Positions 1 to 8,168 of a stretch of DNA of 64,000 bases are shown here, piece by piece. The position numbers were made by a program, and so were the translations under genes. Every line of letters begins with the position of its first letter. The first letter of the stretch is position 1. The notes under the pieces are model-generated. The model searched no databases. It saw only the letters and a program-made list of their open reading frames with translations, and was not told where the DNA came from. The stretch is from Chachezhania sediminis (GTDB lineage: Bacteria; Pseudomonadota; Alphaproteobacteria; Rhodobacterales; Rhodobacteraceae), in assembly GCF_009765275.1 (NCBI RefSeq), contig NZ_VOPH01000001.1, positions 992,001-1,056,000 on the forward strand. Direction: 5' to 3'.

Positions 1-635
1 AGTTTCGCGGGCCCCTGCCCGTCCCAGTGCGCAATGGTCCGCCAGTCCGTCACGATATTTGCATAATCGATCTCGCGCCCCGCATTCTCGCCCTTGGCGA
101 TCTGCACCCGGCGCAGCGGTTCATAGGACACGATCTGCACGTCATAGCCTGCACCGGCCGCCAGCGCCGCCAGCGGCGTGACCTCGACCGACACGTCCGC
201 CCCGTTGCGTACCGCCGTCACCCGGGCAACGGGCGCCGCGGCCGCGTGCTGTGCCAGAAGCTCGGCCAGCTGACCGCCACGGGCGCCCACGACATCCTCC
301 TGGCCCATCACCACCATCTGCGGTGTATAGATCATGTCGCGCCCGGCATGGTGGGCATAGGCCCGCTGCCGCGCGGAAAAGGCCGGATCGGCCAGGTCGT
401 CCTGCCAGCCCAGATAGTCCCAGTAGTCGACATGGAGCGCCAGCGGCAGCACGTCGTCCCGTTCCGCCAGCGCATGCAGCAGCTTGTCGGCCTTCGGACA
501 GGACGAACAGCCCTGCGAGGTAAACAGCTCCACCACCACCGGCGCCGTGCCTTCGGGATCCGCCGCCGCCTGCATTGCGCTGACCCCCAGGGCCAGGCTG
601 ATCAGGGCAGAACGGAACGAATAGGTCGGTGTCAT
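1..635 (-). CDS. DUF1223 family secreted thioredoxin-fold protein (partial)
   Basis: The reading frame opens at an ATG whose complement is at 633-635 and runs off the left window edge, so the C-terminus is missing. The first 25 residues look like a signal peptide (hydrophobic stretch, then AAAD). The mature part begins with VVVELFTSQGCSSCPKAD, a thioredoxin-like CSSC motif, followed by HVDYWDYLGWQD, which is characteristic of DUF1223. These proteins are predicted periplasmic and often lie near acnA in Rhodobacteraceae. The function is not established. The family assignment is confident from the motifs, but any redox role is inferred from the CxxC. Confidence 0.85.
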   Translation of the reverse strand, partial: MTPTYSFRSALISLALGVSAMQAAADPEGTAPVVVELFTSQGCSSCPKADKLLHALAERDDVLPLALHVDYWDYLGWQDDLADPAFSARQRAYAHHAGRDMIYTPQMVVMGQEDVVGARGGQLAELLAQHAAAAPVARVTAVRNGADVSVEVTPLAALAAGAGYDVQIVSYEPLRRVQIAKGENAGREIDYANIVTDWRTIAHWDGQGPAK

Positions 636-970
636 GGGCGGGCCGGTTTCAGTTGTCGAATGGCAAGTGTCCTATGCGCCCCGCACCCGAATCGCCAATC
701 AATGTTTCTTGAGACAGCCACCCCCAAGCCTCGATTTTCCGTGAGTGCCTGCAACATGATCACGGCCGCCAATCTGCCGCATGCGCCCAAACCCCCGAAA
801 CGGCCTCGAAAACCGGCCCTGCCCCTTGTCCGGGCCGCCTGGGGCCCCACGTTGTATGCAATAGCATACCAAATTTGACGCATTGGCCCGCAAGCCTATT
901 GATCGTCGCCCGGCGCTGGGGCAGAGAGACCCCGAGCCACCTTCACATCCACCCCCATAGGGAGGCATTC
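636..970. other. Intergenic region upstream of acnA
   Basis: This 335-base divergent spacer separates the DUF1223 gene (minus) from acnA (plus). It holds a palindrome at 854-869 (listed separately) and the acnA ribosome binding site GGAGG at 961-965. No small ORF with convincing codon use was seen. Confidence 0.6.
854..869. promoter_or_regulatory. Candidate operator palindrome upstream of acnA
   Basis: GTATGC-AATA-GCATAC is a perfect 6+6 inverted repeat in an AT-rich patch about 100 bases before the acnA start. Its length and symmetry resemble GntR-family operators, but the cognate regulator is not in the window. The regulatory role is inference. Confidence 0.45.
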
Positions 971-3718
971 ATGCCGATTACCGTTGGACAGGACACCAGC
1001 CAGACCCGCAAGACGTTGACCGTGGGCGGCCAGACCGTCTCGTACTACTCGATCCCGGCCGCGACGGCGGCGGGCCTCGGCGACTTCTCGCGCCTGCCGG
1101 CCTCGCTGAAGGTGGTGCTGGAGAACATGCTGCGGTTCGAAGACGGCAAGACCGTCAGCGTCGACGACATCAAAGCCTTCGCCGAATGGGCGGAAAAGGG
1201 CGGCGACAACCCGCGCGAGATCGCCTATCGCCCGGCCCGCGTGTTGATGCAGGACTTCACCGGCGTTCCCGCTGTGGTCGACCTGGCCGCCATGCGTGAC
1301 GGCATCAAGGCGCTCGGCGGCGATCCCCAGAAGATCAACCCGCTGAACCCGGTCGACCTGGTCATCGACCACTCGGTCATGATCGACGAATTCGGCAACC
1401 CGCGGGCGTTCCAGATGAACGTGGACCGCGAGTACGAACGCAACATGGAACGCTACGAGTTCCTGAAATGGGGCCAGGGCGCGTTCAACAACTTCCGCGT
1501 CGTCCCCCCCGGGACCGGCATCTGCCACCAGGTGAACCTGGAATACCTGGCCCAGACCGTCTGGACCGACACCGACCAGAACGGTGATCTGGTTGCCTAC
1601 CCGGATACGCTGGTCGGCACCGACAGCCACACCACCATGGTCAACGGCGCGGCCGTGCTGGGCTGGGGTGTGGGCGGCATCGAGGCCGAGGCCGCGATGC
1701 TGGGTCAGCCGATCTCGATGCTGATCCCGGAAGTCGTCGGCTTCAAGCTGACGGGCGAAATGGTCGAAGGCACCACCGGCACCGACCTGGTGCTCAAGGT
1801 CGTCGAAATGCTGCGCAAGCACGGCGTGGTCGGCAAGTTCGTGGAATTCTACGGCGCGGGCCTTGATAACCTGCCGCTGGCCCAGCGCGCCACGATCGCC
1901 AACATGGCCCCCGAATACGGCGCCACCTGCGGCTTCTTCCCGATCGACGACGAAACCCTGCGCTACCTGCGCCAGACTGGCCGCGAGGAAGACCGCATCG
2001 CTCTGGTCGAAGCCTATGCCAAGGAAAACGGCTTCTGGCGGGACGCGGATTATTCCCCGGTCTACACCTCGACCCTGGAACTCGACATGGGCGAGATCGT
2101 CCCGGCGATCTCGGGTCCGAAGCGTCCGCAGGACTACCTGCCGCTGACCAAGGCCGCGTCGGCCTTCACCAAGGTCGTGGGCGACTATCGCGGCATCGAC
2201 ATCAGCGATGCGGCCAAGGACATGGCGGACGAAGGCCCGGTGGCCACCAAGCCGGTCAGCATCAACAAGTCGGCGGCCGTCGAAGGCGAAGATTACGAAT
2301 TGACCGACGGTTCGGTCGTCATCGCCTCGATCACGTCCTGCACCAACACGTCGAACCCCTATGTGCTGATCGGGGCCGGCCTGGTCGCCCGCAAGGCGCG
2401 CGCCCTGGGCCTGAACCGCAAGCCCTGGGTCAAGACTTCGCTGGCGCCCGGTTCGCAGGTCGTCACGGAATACCTGGAGGCCGCAGGCCTGCAGGAAGAC
2501 CTGGACGCCGTGGGCTTCAACCTGGTGGGCTATGGCTGCACGACCTGCATCGGCAACTCTGGCCCGTTGCAGCCAGAAATCTCGAAGGCGATCAACGACA
2601 ACGACCTGATCGCGACCGCTGTCCTGTCGGGCAACCGGAACTTCGAAGGCCGGATCAGCCCGGACGTCCGCGCCAACTACCTGGCCTCGCCGCCGCTGGT
2701 CGTGGCCTATGCACTGGCCGGCGACATGAACATCGACCTGACCACGGAACCGCTGGGCAAGGGCAAGGACGGGCAGGACGTGTTCCTGAAGGACATCTGG
2801 CCGACCAACCACGAGATCGCCGAGCTGGTCGAGAAGGTCGTCACGCGCGAGGCGTTCCGGTCCAAGTATGCCGACGTCTTCAAGGGCGACGCCAAGTGGC
2901 AGGAAGTCGAGACCACCGACAGCGAGACCTACAACTGGCCGCCGACGTCGACCTATGTCCGCAACCCCCCATATTTCCAGGGGATGACGATGGACACCAA
3001 GTCGATCGAGAACATCGAGGGCGCGCGCGTCCTGGCGGTTCTAGGCGACATGATCACCACCGACCACATCTCGCCGGCCGGCTCCTTCAAGGAAACCACC
3101 CCGGCCGGCAAGTATCTGGTCGAACACCAAGTGCCCGTGCGCGAGTTCAACTCGTACGGGTCGCGCCGCGGTAACCACGAAGTCATGATGCGGGGCACCT
3201 TCGCCAACATCCGCATCAAGAACGAGATGCTGGACGGCGTCGAGGGCGGCTATACCAAGGGCCCCGATGGCGAACAGACCTCGATCTACGACGCATCGAT
3301 GGCCTACCAGGCCGCGGGCACCCCGCTGGTGATCTTCGGTGGCGAACAGTACGGCGCGGGCTCCTCGCGCGACTGGGCGGCCAAGGGGACCTATCTCCTG
3401 GGCGTCAAGGCCGTGATCGCGGAAAGCTTCGAGCGGATCCACCGGTCGAACCTGGTCGGCATGGGCGTCATCCCGTTCGAGTTCACGGGCGGCGACACCC
3501 GCAAGACCCTGGGCCTGACCGGGGAAGAGATCGTGGCGATCCACGGGCTGGACACGATCAAGCCGCTGGCCGAGGTGCCCTGCACCATCACCTACGCGGA
3601 CGGCACGGAAAAGACGATCACGCTGAAGTGCCGGATCGATACCGCGGTCGAGATCGAATATATCGAAAACGGCGGCGTGCTGCACTACGTGCTGCGCAAC
3701 CTGGCCCGCGAAGCCTGA
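971..3718 (+). CDS. acnA: Aconitate hydratase A
   Basis: This 915-residue cytosolic [4Fe-4S] enzyme isomerises citrate to isocitrate via cis-aconitate in the TCA and glyoxylate cycles. The length is normal for AcnA/IRP-type aconitases. Cluster-ligand motifs are present: SCTNTSNP in the middle and GCTTCIGNSGPL about 65 residues later. The C-terminal swivel domain carries YGSRRGNHEVMMRG and QYGAGSSRDWAAKG, the substrate-binding arginine and serine region. The ATG at 971 follows GGAGG with 5-base spacing. The upstream extension of the frame lacks family similarity. An intrinsic terminator follows directly, so it is probably monocistronic. Confidence 0.98.
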   Translation: MPITVGQDTSQTRKTLTVGGQTVSYYSIPAATAAGLGDFSRLPASLKVVLENMLRFEDGKTVSVDDIKAFAEWAEKGGDNPREIAYRPARVLMQDFTGVPAVVDLAAMRDGIKALGGDPQKINPLNPVDLVIDHSVMIDEFGNPRAFQMNVDREYERNMERYEFLKWGQGAFNNFRVVPPGTGICHQVNLEYLAQTVWTDTDQNGDLVAYPDTLVGTDSHTTMVNGAAVLGWGVGGIEAEAAMLGQPISMLIPEVVGFKLTGEMVEGTTGTDLVLKVVEMLRKHGVVGKFVEFYGAGLDNLPLAQRATIANMAPEYGATCGFFPIDDETLRYLRQTGREEDRIALVEAYAKENGFWRDADYSPVYTSTLELDMGEIVPAISGPKRPQDYLPLTKAASAFTKVVGDYRGIDISDAAKDMADEGPVATKPVSINKSAAVEGEDYELTDGSVVIASITSCTNTSNPYVLIGAGLVARKARALGLNRKPWVKTSLAPGSQVVTEYLEAAGLQEDLDAVGFNLVGYGCTTCIGNSGPLQPEISKAINDNDLIATAVLSGNRNFEGRISPDVRANYLASPPLVVAYALAGDMNIDLTTEPLGKGKDGQDVFLKDIWPTNHEIAELVEKVVTREAFRSKYADVFKGDAKWQEVETTDSETYNWPPTSTYVRNPPYFQGMTMDTKSIENIEGARVLAVLGDMITTDHISPAGSFKETTPAGKYLVEHQVPVREFNSYGSRRGNHEVMMRGTFANIRIKNEMLDGVEGGYTKGPDGEQTSIYDASMAYQAAGTPLVIFGGEQYGAGSSRDWAAKGTYLLGVKAVIAESFERIHRSNLVGMGVIPFEFTGGDTRKTLGLTGEEIVAIHGLDTIKPLAEVPCTITYADGTEKTITLKCRIDTAVEIEYIENGGVLHYVLRNLAREA

Positions 3719-3742
3719 TCCGCGCATCGCCAACGGTTTTCG

Positions 3743-3769
3743 AAGGGCGCCCCACGGGGCGCCCTTTTC
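3743..3769 (+). terminator. Rho-independent terminator of acnA
   Basis: Stem AAGGGCGCCC with GGGCGCCCTT, a short loop and a TTTT run, starting 25 bases after the acnA stop. Confidence 0.88.
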
Positions 3770-3877
3770 GATTCAGCCCTCCCCTCGGGTTCGCAGTCGG
3801 TTTACCCTCTGCCGGTACAACAGGTGCCACGCCCCCAGTCACGCCCCAGTCGCACCAGAACCCCGGAGGAGATCCAC

Positions 3878-4582
3878 ATGCGCAAGACAGCCCTGGTCAC
3901 CGGAGGTGCCCGCGGCATCGGCCGCGCCATCGTCGAGGATCTGGCCCGGGACCACGACGTGGCCTTCACCTGGCATCGTTCGCCCCCGGACCTTGTCCTG
4001 GCGACGCTGCCGGACTTGCTGGCGGTCCAGGCCGACCTGACCGATGCCGGCGCCACGGACCGCGTCGTGACTGCCGTGATGGAACGGTTCGGTCGGATCG
4101 ACCTGATCGTGAACAACGCCGCCACGATCCAGACAACGCCTACGGATACCTTCGATGCCGGCGCCCATGCCCGGATCTATGCGACCAACGTGATCGCACC
4201 TGCAACGCTGCTGACGGCCGCCCTTCCCCATCTGAAGGACGGCGCCGCCATCGTCTCCATCTCGTCGGTGAACGCTGTCCTGCCCCCCAGGGACGCGGTG
4301 GCCTATGGCGCCAGCAAGGCGGCGCTGAACCTCTGGACCAAGGGCATGGCCAAGGAACTGGGCCCCCGCGGCATCCGCGTGAACGCCGTGGCGCCCGGCG
4401 CCGTAAACACGCCCGAAGCCCCCCGTCCGGACGACCTGACCAGGGTCTTCGCCGAAATGACCGCCCTGGGCCGCATCGCCACGCCCGCCGACATCGCGCC
4501 CGTGGTCCGCTTTCTGGGCTCCGACGCCGCCCGCTTCATCACCGGCGAAATCCTGACCGTCTCCGGCGGCTACCGCCTCTGA
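3878..4582 (+). CDS. SDR family oxidoreductase
   Basis: This 234-residue short-chain dehydrogenase/reductase begins with TGGARGIG, the Rossmann dinucleotide-binding glycine motif. It has NNAA in place of the usual NNAG, a catalytic serine in SISSVNA and YGASKAALN as the YxxxK motif. The C-terminus ends GEILTVSGGYRL, as in FabG-like proteins. The ATG at 3878 has GGAGGA about 7 bases upstream. It is not in an obvious operon, with terminators or long spacers on both sides, so the substrate cannot be deduced. Confidence 0.9.
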   Translation: MRKTALVTGGARGIGRAIVEDLARDHDVAFTWHRSPPDLVLATLPDLLAVQADLTDAGATDRVVTAVMERFGRIDLIVNNAATIQTTPTDTFDAGAHARIYATNVIAPATLLTAALPHLKDGAAIVSISSVNAVLPPRDAVAYGASKAALNLWTKGMAKELGPRGIRVNAVAPGAVNTPEAPRPDDLTRVFAEMTALGRIATPADIAPVVRFLGSDAARFITGEILTVSGGYRL

Positions 4583-4905
4583 CCTCGCGGCCCATCCCGG
4601 ACGATTTCGGTGTCGGGTTCCAAGGCCCCATTGCCATGGGATCAGGCGCACCGCCGATCCCGCCAGACAACACCGCAACGCGCCGGCCCCCCCACCCGCC
4701 CAACTTCTGCTTCGGAGCCGTCCTCGCGTGCCCCGAACGACCGGGACGCTGCGCCGGCGTCAAGGACAATCGCCGAGAGGCCCCGCAAAGCGGGGAGACG
4801 GCTATTGTCCTTGATGACGGTGTGCTGCCTTGGCAGGCGGGCGGTGCGAGAGGACGGTTTCAAAGCTGCTGCTTCGGTAAGCTCCGAAGCGCCGCAACAT
4901 CGATT
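4583..4905. other. Intergenic region between SDR and ccmG
   Basis: A 323-base convergent spacer without a convincing gene. Its only clear content is the nested inverted repeat at 4761-4813. Confidence 0.6.
4761..4813. repeat. Nested inverted repeat (long hairpin)
   Basis: The outer arms CAAGGACAAT and ATTGTCCTTG (4761-4770, 4804-4813) are perfect. Inside them GCCG pairs with CGGC, and CCCCGC pairs with GCGGGG around an AAA loop. About 20 base pairs form in 53 bases. It lies between convergent genes. It has no U-tract adjacent to the outer stem, so it is not a textbook terminator. Confidence 0.7.
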
Positions 4906-5472
4906 TCAGGCGCCCCCGCCGATCCCGGCAGGCAAGGTCCCCAGGGCTTTCTCCAATTCCGGCAGGAACCGGTTCTGGTAGTCCGCGCCCACAAGCGGGC
5001 CGATGAACTTGAACAGCACGGTGCCATCGCCGGCAACGATGAAGGTCTCGGGCGGGCCGGTCACGCCCCAGTCTATGGCGCGGCGGCCGGACGGGTCGAA
5101 GCCCAGCGCCAGGAACGGATCGCCTTCGTCCTTCAGGTAGGCGTCCGCATCCTTGGCCGTGTCCTTGAAGTTCACGCCGTACAGCGGAATACCCGCGGCG
5201 GACAGGCGCTTCAGGACCGGATGCTCGGCCCGGCAGGGCGGGCACCAGCTGGCCCAGAAATTCACCAGGCTGACCTCGCCCTTCGCCAGGTCGGTAGAAG
5301 TCAGGGTCGTGTATCCCGGCAGCCCTTCGTCCGGCACCGGCGGCGCCACCTGCCCGATGAAGGTCGACGGCAGCGCGCCGTCGTCCCCTCGGTACATGCC
5401 CACGGCCGCAAGCCCCACGAAGGCGGCGAAGATCACGGGCGGCACGATCAGCATCGGCGACAGCTTAGGCAT
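4906..5472 (-). CDS. ccmG: Thiol:disulfide interchange protein CcmG/DsbE
   Basis: This 188-residue membrane-anchored periplasmic thioredoxin has one N-terminal transmembrane helix (residues 7-27). The thioredoxin fold contains NFWASWCPPC (Cys77 and Cys80) and the cis-proline motif VTGPPETF. It reduces apocytochrome c CXXCH thiols before haem ligation. It is the last gene of the ccmABCDG block and overlaps ccmD by 8 bases. The family's GVNFKD motif is present. Confidence 0.96.
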   Translation of the reverse strand: MPKLSPMLIVPPVIFAAFVGLAAVGMYRGDDGALPSTFIGQVAPPVPDEGLPGYTTLTSTDLAKGEVSLVNFWASWCPPCRAEHPVLKRLSAAGIPLYGVNFKDTAKDADAYLKDEGDPFLALGFDPSGRRAIDWGVTGPPETFIVAGDGTVLFKFIGPLVGADYQNRFLPELEKALGTLPAGIGGGA

Positions 5473-5635
5473 TGCCGGGTCCTTTCCCAGTCATCCGCGC
5501 CTCGATCCGGCGCAGCTCGGCCCGGACCTTTCGCCCGCGCCAGAGTGTGGCAACAACGACCCCCACCAGAAGCGCGATCGAAGCCGCATAGGACCACAGG
5601 ACCGTATCCGTGTATTTGCCAAGGTCCGGAATCAT
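5465..5635 (-). CDS. ccmD: Haem exporter protein CcmD
   Basis: This 56-residue single-pass membrane protein begins MIPDLGKYTDTVLWSYAAS, the usual CcmD opening, followed by a transmembrane helix and a basic tail (RGRKVRAELRR). CcmD stabilises the CcmABC complex and helps release holo-CcmE. The ATG overlaps the ccmC stop as ATGA, so translation is probably coupled. The 3' end overlaps ccmG. It was recognised by sequence and position. Confidence 0.92.
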   Translation of the reverse strand: MIPDLGKYTDTVLWSYAASIALLVGVVVATLWRGRKVRAELRRIEARMTGKGPGNA

Positions 5636-6363
5636 GCCGCGGCGCGCTCCCGTGTCTGAAGGGCCTGGATGCGGCGGGCGCGGATCTCGGTCCCCGTGCG
5701 GTAGAGCACCAGTGCCACGAACAACAGCAAGAAGCCCGCGATGCAGACCAGCGCGGGCAGCCAGAAAACGTCGGCCACGTTTTCCTTTTTGTCGAGGCTC
5801 ATGGACGCGCCCTGGTGCAGGCCCTGGTTCCAGAAGTTCACAGCATAGCGCGACAGCAGCGCAAAGACCGATCCCACAAGGCACAGGATCGAGGTCAGGT
5901 CGGCCGCCGTATCCGGATTGTCGATAGCGGCCCACAGCGCCATGTAGCCCAGGTAGAACAGGAACAGGATCAGGAAAGACGTCAGCCGCGGATCCCACTC
6001 CCACCATGTGCCCCACATCGGCTGGCCCCAGATCGCCCCCGTCACCAGCGCGATGACGGTCATCGTCGCCCCCACGGGCGCCGCGGCGCGGGCGGCCAGC
6101 GCGCTGACATGGTGCCGCCGGATCAGCCAGATCAGCGAGGCGACCAGCATCATCAGCCAGGCATTGATGGCCATCAGCGCGGACGGGACATGCAAATAGA
6201 AGATCTTGACCGTCGCACCCATGCGGTAGTCGTCCGGCGTCAGGAAGAAGCCCCAGAACAGGCCAACGGCCAGACACGCAATTGCCAGCGCCCAGAGCCA
6301 GGGCAAGGCCCGCTCGGTCGTGGTCAGGAACTTCTTCGGATTGGCGTATTCCCAAATCGACAT
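5632..6363 (-). CDS. ccmC: Haem exporter/handling protein CcmC
   Basis: This 243-residue polytopic inner-membrane protein of cytochrome c maturation system I has about six predicted helices. It carries the tryptophan-rich periplasmic WWD motif, seen as WGTWWEWDPRLTS. Flanking conserved histidines include FYLHVPSA. It loads haem onto CcmE. It is encoded between ccmB (43-base gap) and ccmD (4-base overlap). Confidence 0.97.
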   Translation of the reverse strand: MSIWEYANPKKFLTTTERALPWLWALAIACLAVGLFWGFFLTPDDYRMGATVKIFYLHVPSALMAINAWLMMLVASLIWLIRRHHVSALAARAAAPVGATMTVIALVTGAIWGQPMWGTWWEWDPRLTSFLILFLFYLGYMALWAAIDNPDTAADLTSILCLVGSVFALLSRYAVNFWNQGLHQGASMSLDKKENVADVFWLPALVCIAGFLLLFVALVLYRTGTEIRARRIQALQTRERAAA

Positions 6364-6406
6364 ATGACGTATCTAGCCGTGGCCCCCCCTGCCCGCAATT
6401 CACATC

Positions 6407-7063
6407 TCAGCGCAGATTGACGCGCAGGACCGCGGCACTGGCCAGCGGCAACAATGCCGCGACGAAGGCCGTGATGCCCGCTAGCAGCAGAAGCGGCGTC
6501 GCCGGGTCCAACCCTTCGGCCCCGCGCCGCGCCGCCTCGGCCCCGAAGATCAGCGTCGGGACATATAGCGGCAGGACCAGGAGCGACAGAAGCAGCCCGC
6601 CCCGTTTTAGCCCCACCGTCAGCGCCGCACCGAAGGTGCCGATAACCGACAGGGCCGGCGTTCCCAGCGCCAGCGAGGTCACGAGCGGCAGGAACCCTTC
6701 GGGCGACAGGTTCAGAAGCACCCCCAGCACCGGCGCCGCGATTACCAGCGGCAGGCCCGTCGTCACCCAGTGGGCCGCGGCCTTCACCGTCACGACGGCC
6801 TCCAACGGGATGGGTGCCGTCGCCAGCAGGTCCAGCGTCCCGTCTTCCCAGTCCAGCGCCAGAAGGCGGTCAAGCGACAGAAGGCACGCCAGAAGCGCGC
6901 CCAGCCACAGGACACCCGGTGCGATGCGGGACAGAAGCCCGGTGCCCGGTCCGATGGAAAAGGGCACCAGAACCGTGACGATCAGGAAGAACGCAAGACC
7001 AAGGCCGAAACCGCCCCCGGCGCGCAGTGCCAGTTTCAGGTCCCGCAAGAACAGCGCGATCAC
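6407..7063 (-). CDS. ccmB: Haem exporter permease CcmB
   Basis: This 218-residue permease has about six transmembrane segments. It begins [18 protein letters not shown], with the family stretch [11 protein letters not shown] in the first loop. It pairs with CcmA in the ABC complex that releases holo-CcmE from CcmC/D. The start overlaps the ccmA stop by 4 bases. Confidence 0.96.
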   Translation of the reverse strand: MIALFLRDLKLALRAGGGFGLGLAFFLIVTVLVPFSIGPGTGLLSRIAPGVLWLGALLACLLSLDRLLALDWEDGTLDLLATAPIPLEAVVTVKAAAHWVTTGLPLVIAAPVLGVLLNLSPEGFLPLVTSLALGTPALSVIGTFGAALTVGLKRGGLLLSLLVLPLYVPTLIFGAEAARRGAEGLDPATPLLLLAGITAFVAALLPLASAAVLRVNLR

Positions 7064-7680
7064 AGGAAGGCCTCGTCAAAGCCGTCCGCCGTCAGATCGG
7101 GCAACCGCGCGCGATGGGCCGCGGCATCCAGCACGGCGCCGTCCAGCCCCAGTTCGATATGGGTGGCAATCACGGCCGATCCGCCCCGCGCCAGATGCGC
7201 ACGGATGGCGTCGGCGAACATCTGGACGGCCGAGACATCGAGCGAGACGGTCGGTTCGTCCATTACCCAGACCGGCCGGCCCGTGACCAGCATCCGCGCC
7301 AGCCCCAGCCGCCGTTTCTGCCCGGCCGACAGGCCCCCTGCGGGACGGTCGGCCAGGGGCTCCAGTTCATAGGCGCTCAGCGCACCCTCGATGCCGGTCT
7401 GCCCGAAGATACGGGCCCAGAAGGTCAGGTTCTCGGCCACGGTCAGGGTGGCCTTGATGCCATCGGCATGGGCGGCATAGGCGACACGGTCGCCGCCACC
7501 TTCCACCGTTCCCTTCACGGGCGGCTGAAGCCCTGCCAGCGTGCGCAGCAGCGTCGTCTTGCCGATGCCGTTGGGGCCCCGAAGGATCAGCGCCTGTCCA
7601 GCCGGCACGGCAAAGGTCAGCCCTTCCAGCACTGGCAGGCCGCCACGGGCCACGGTCAGATCGGTCACGGTCAATGTCAT
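7060..7680 (-). CDS. ccmA: Haem exporter ATPase CcmA
   Basis: This 206-residue ABC ATPase has Walker [10 protein letters not shown] (residues 35-43), signature [13 protein letters not shown] and Walker B PVWVMDEP, with a conserved switch histidine in ATHIELG. The short length and LSAGQ signature are typical of CcmA. It is the first gene of the minus-strand ccmABCDG operon. Confidence 0.96.
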   Translation of the reverse strand: MTLTVTDLTVARGGLPVLEGLTFAVPAGQALILRGPNGIGKTTLLRTLAGLQPPVKGTVEGGGDRVAYAAHADGIKATLTVAENLTFWARIFGQTGIEGALSAYELEPLADRPAGGLSAGQKRRLGLARMLVTGRPVWVMDEPTVSLDVSAVQMFADAIRAHLARGGSAVIATHIELGLDGAVLDAAAHRARLPDLTADGFDEAFL

Positions 7681-7724
7681 GGGAACCGGCTTACCTCACG
7701 GGCGCGCGCGGCAAAAGCGGACAT

Positions 7725-7814
7725 GGGATCAGGACCCATTAATCCTGCGCATTTGTTGGTGGCCGGAATGGAGCTCTGTCAAACCCATTGTGCAGGACAA
7801 AGGGGTCCTGACCC
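7725..7814. mobile_element. Short element with IS5-like terminal inverted repeats (MITE candidate)
   Basis: The ends GGGATCAGGACCC (7725-7737) and GGGGTCCTGACCC (7802-7814) are inverted copies with one or two mismatches, enclosing about 64 bases with no ORF. The right end abuts CTAG. The GGGTCAGGA core also occurs at the end of the IS5-family remnant near 62.29 kb (CTAGGGTCAGGATTC). This suggests a deletion derivative of an IS5-type element. Confidence 0.5.
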
Positions 7815-8167
7815 TAGACCGGCAGAACGGCCAACGCCACGCGCCGGCCCTCGGATGCCAGCACGTTGAAGCCCCGACAGGCCGCGGGCGAGGCCATGGA
7901 TTCGACCCCAAGGCCCACCTCTTCCAGTGGGGCGCGAAAGTCCCCGGGCAGGTGGGAGACGTCGGCGCCGGTGCCCACGAACAGGACATCTATCCGGCCC
8001 GCCAGCGCCAGCAGCGGCTCCAGATCCTCGTAGCCGCCCCAGAGGGCGGTGCCGGAGGGGCCTGTCAGGACCCCCCCGTGGTAGACCTCTCCCCCGATCC
8101 GGAAGAAGCCGGGGCCGTAGCCATCGACTGGCACCAGATCGGGAAAGCGGGCCTGGTTGATCTGCAT
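7814..8167 (-). CDS. Mth938-like domain protein (DUF498/NDUFAF3 type)
   Basis: This 117-residue protein has the Mth938/NDUFAF3-like fold. It carries GYGPGFFRIGGEVYHGGVL at the N-terminus and a central LFVGTGAD motif. The mitochondrial homologue NDUFAF3 assists complex I assembly, but the bacterial role is unknown. It lies immediately downstream of secF (1-base gap), a common alphaproteobacterial arrangement that hints at a membrane biogenesis role. Its TAG stop codon lies at the edge of the candidate MITE (CTAG), so the natural 3' end may have been altered by the insertion. Confidence 0.85.
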   Translation of the reverse strand: MQINQARFPDLVPVDGYGPGFFRIGGEVYHGGVLTGPSGTALWGGYEDLEPLLALAGRIDVLFVGTGADVSHLPGDFRAPLEEVGLGVESMASPAACRGFNVLASEGRRVALAVLPV

Positions 8168-8168
8168 C

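Noticed and set aside
896-2812. Long open frame (about 640 codons) antisense to acnA
   Set aside because: It mirrors acnA codon structure, is rich in Arg/His/Asp/Val as expected from antisense of GC-rich coding DNA, and has no family motif.
3628-6420. 930-codon plus-strand open frame across the SDR and ccm genes
   Set aside because: It crosses several well-supported genes in other frames and has low-complexity Arg/Pro/His composition.
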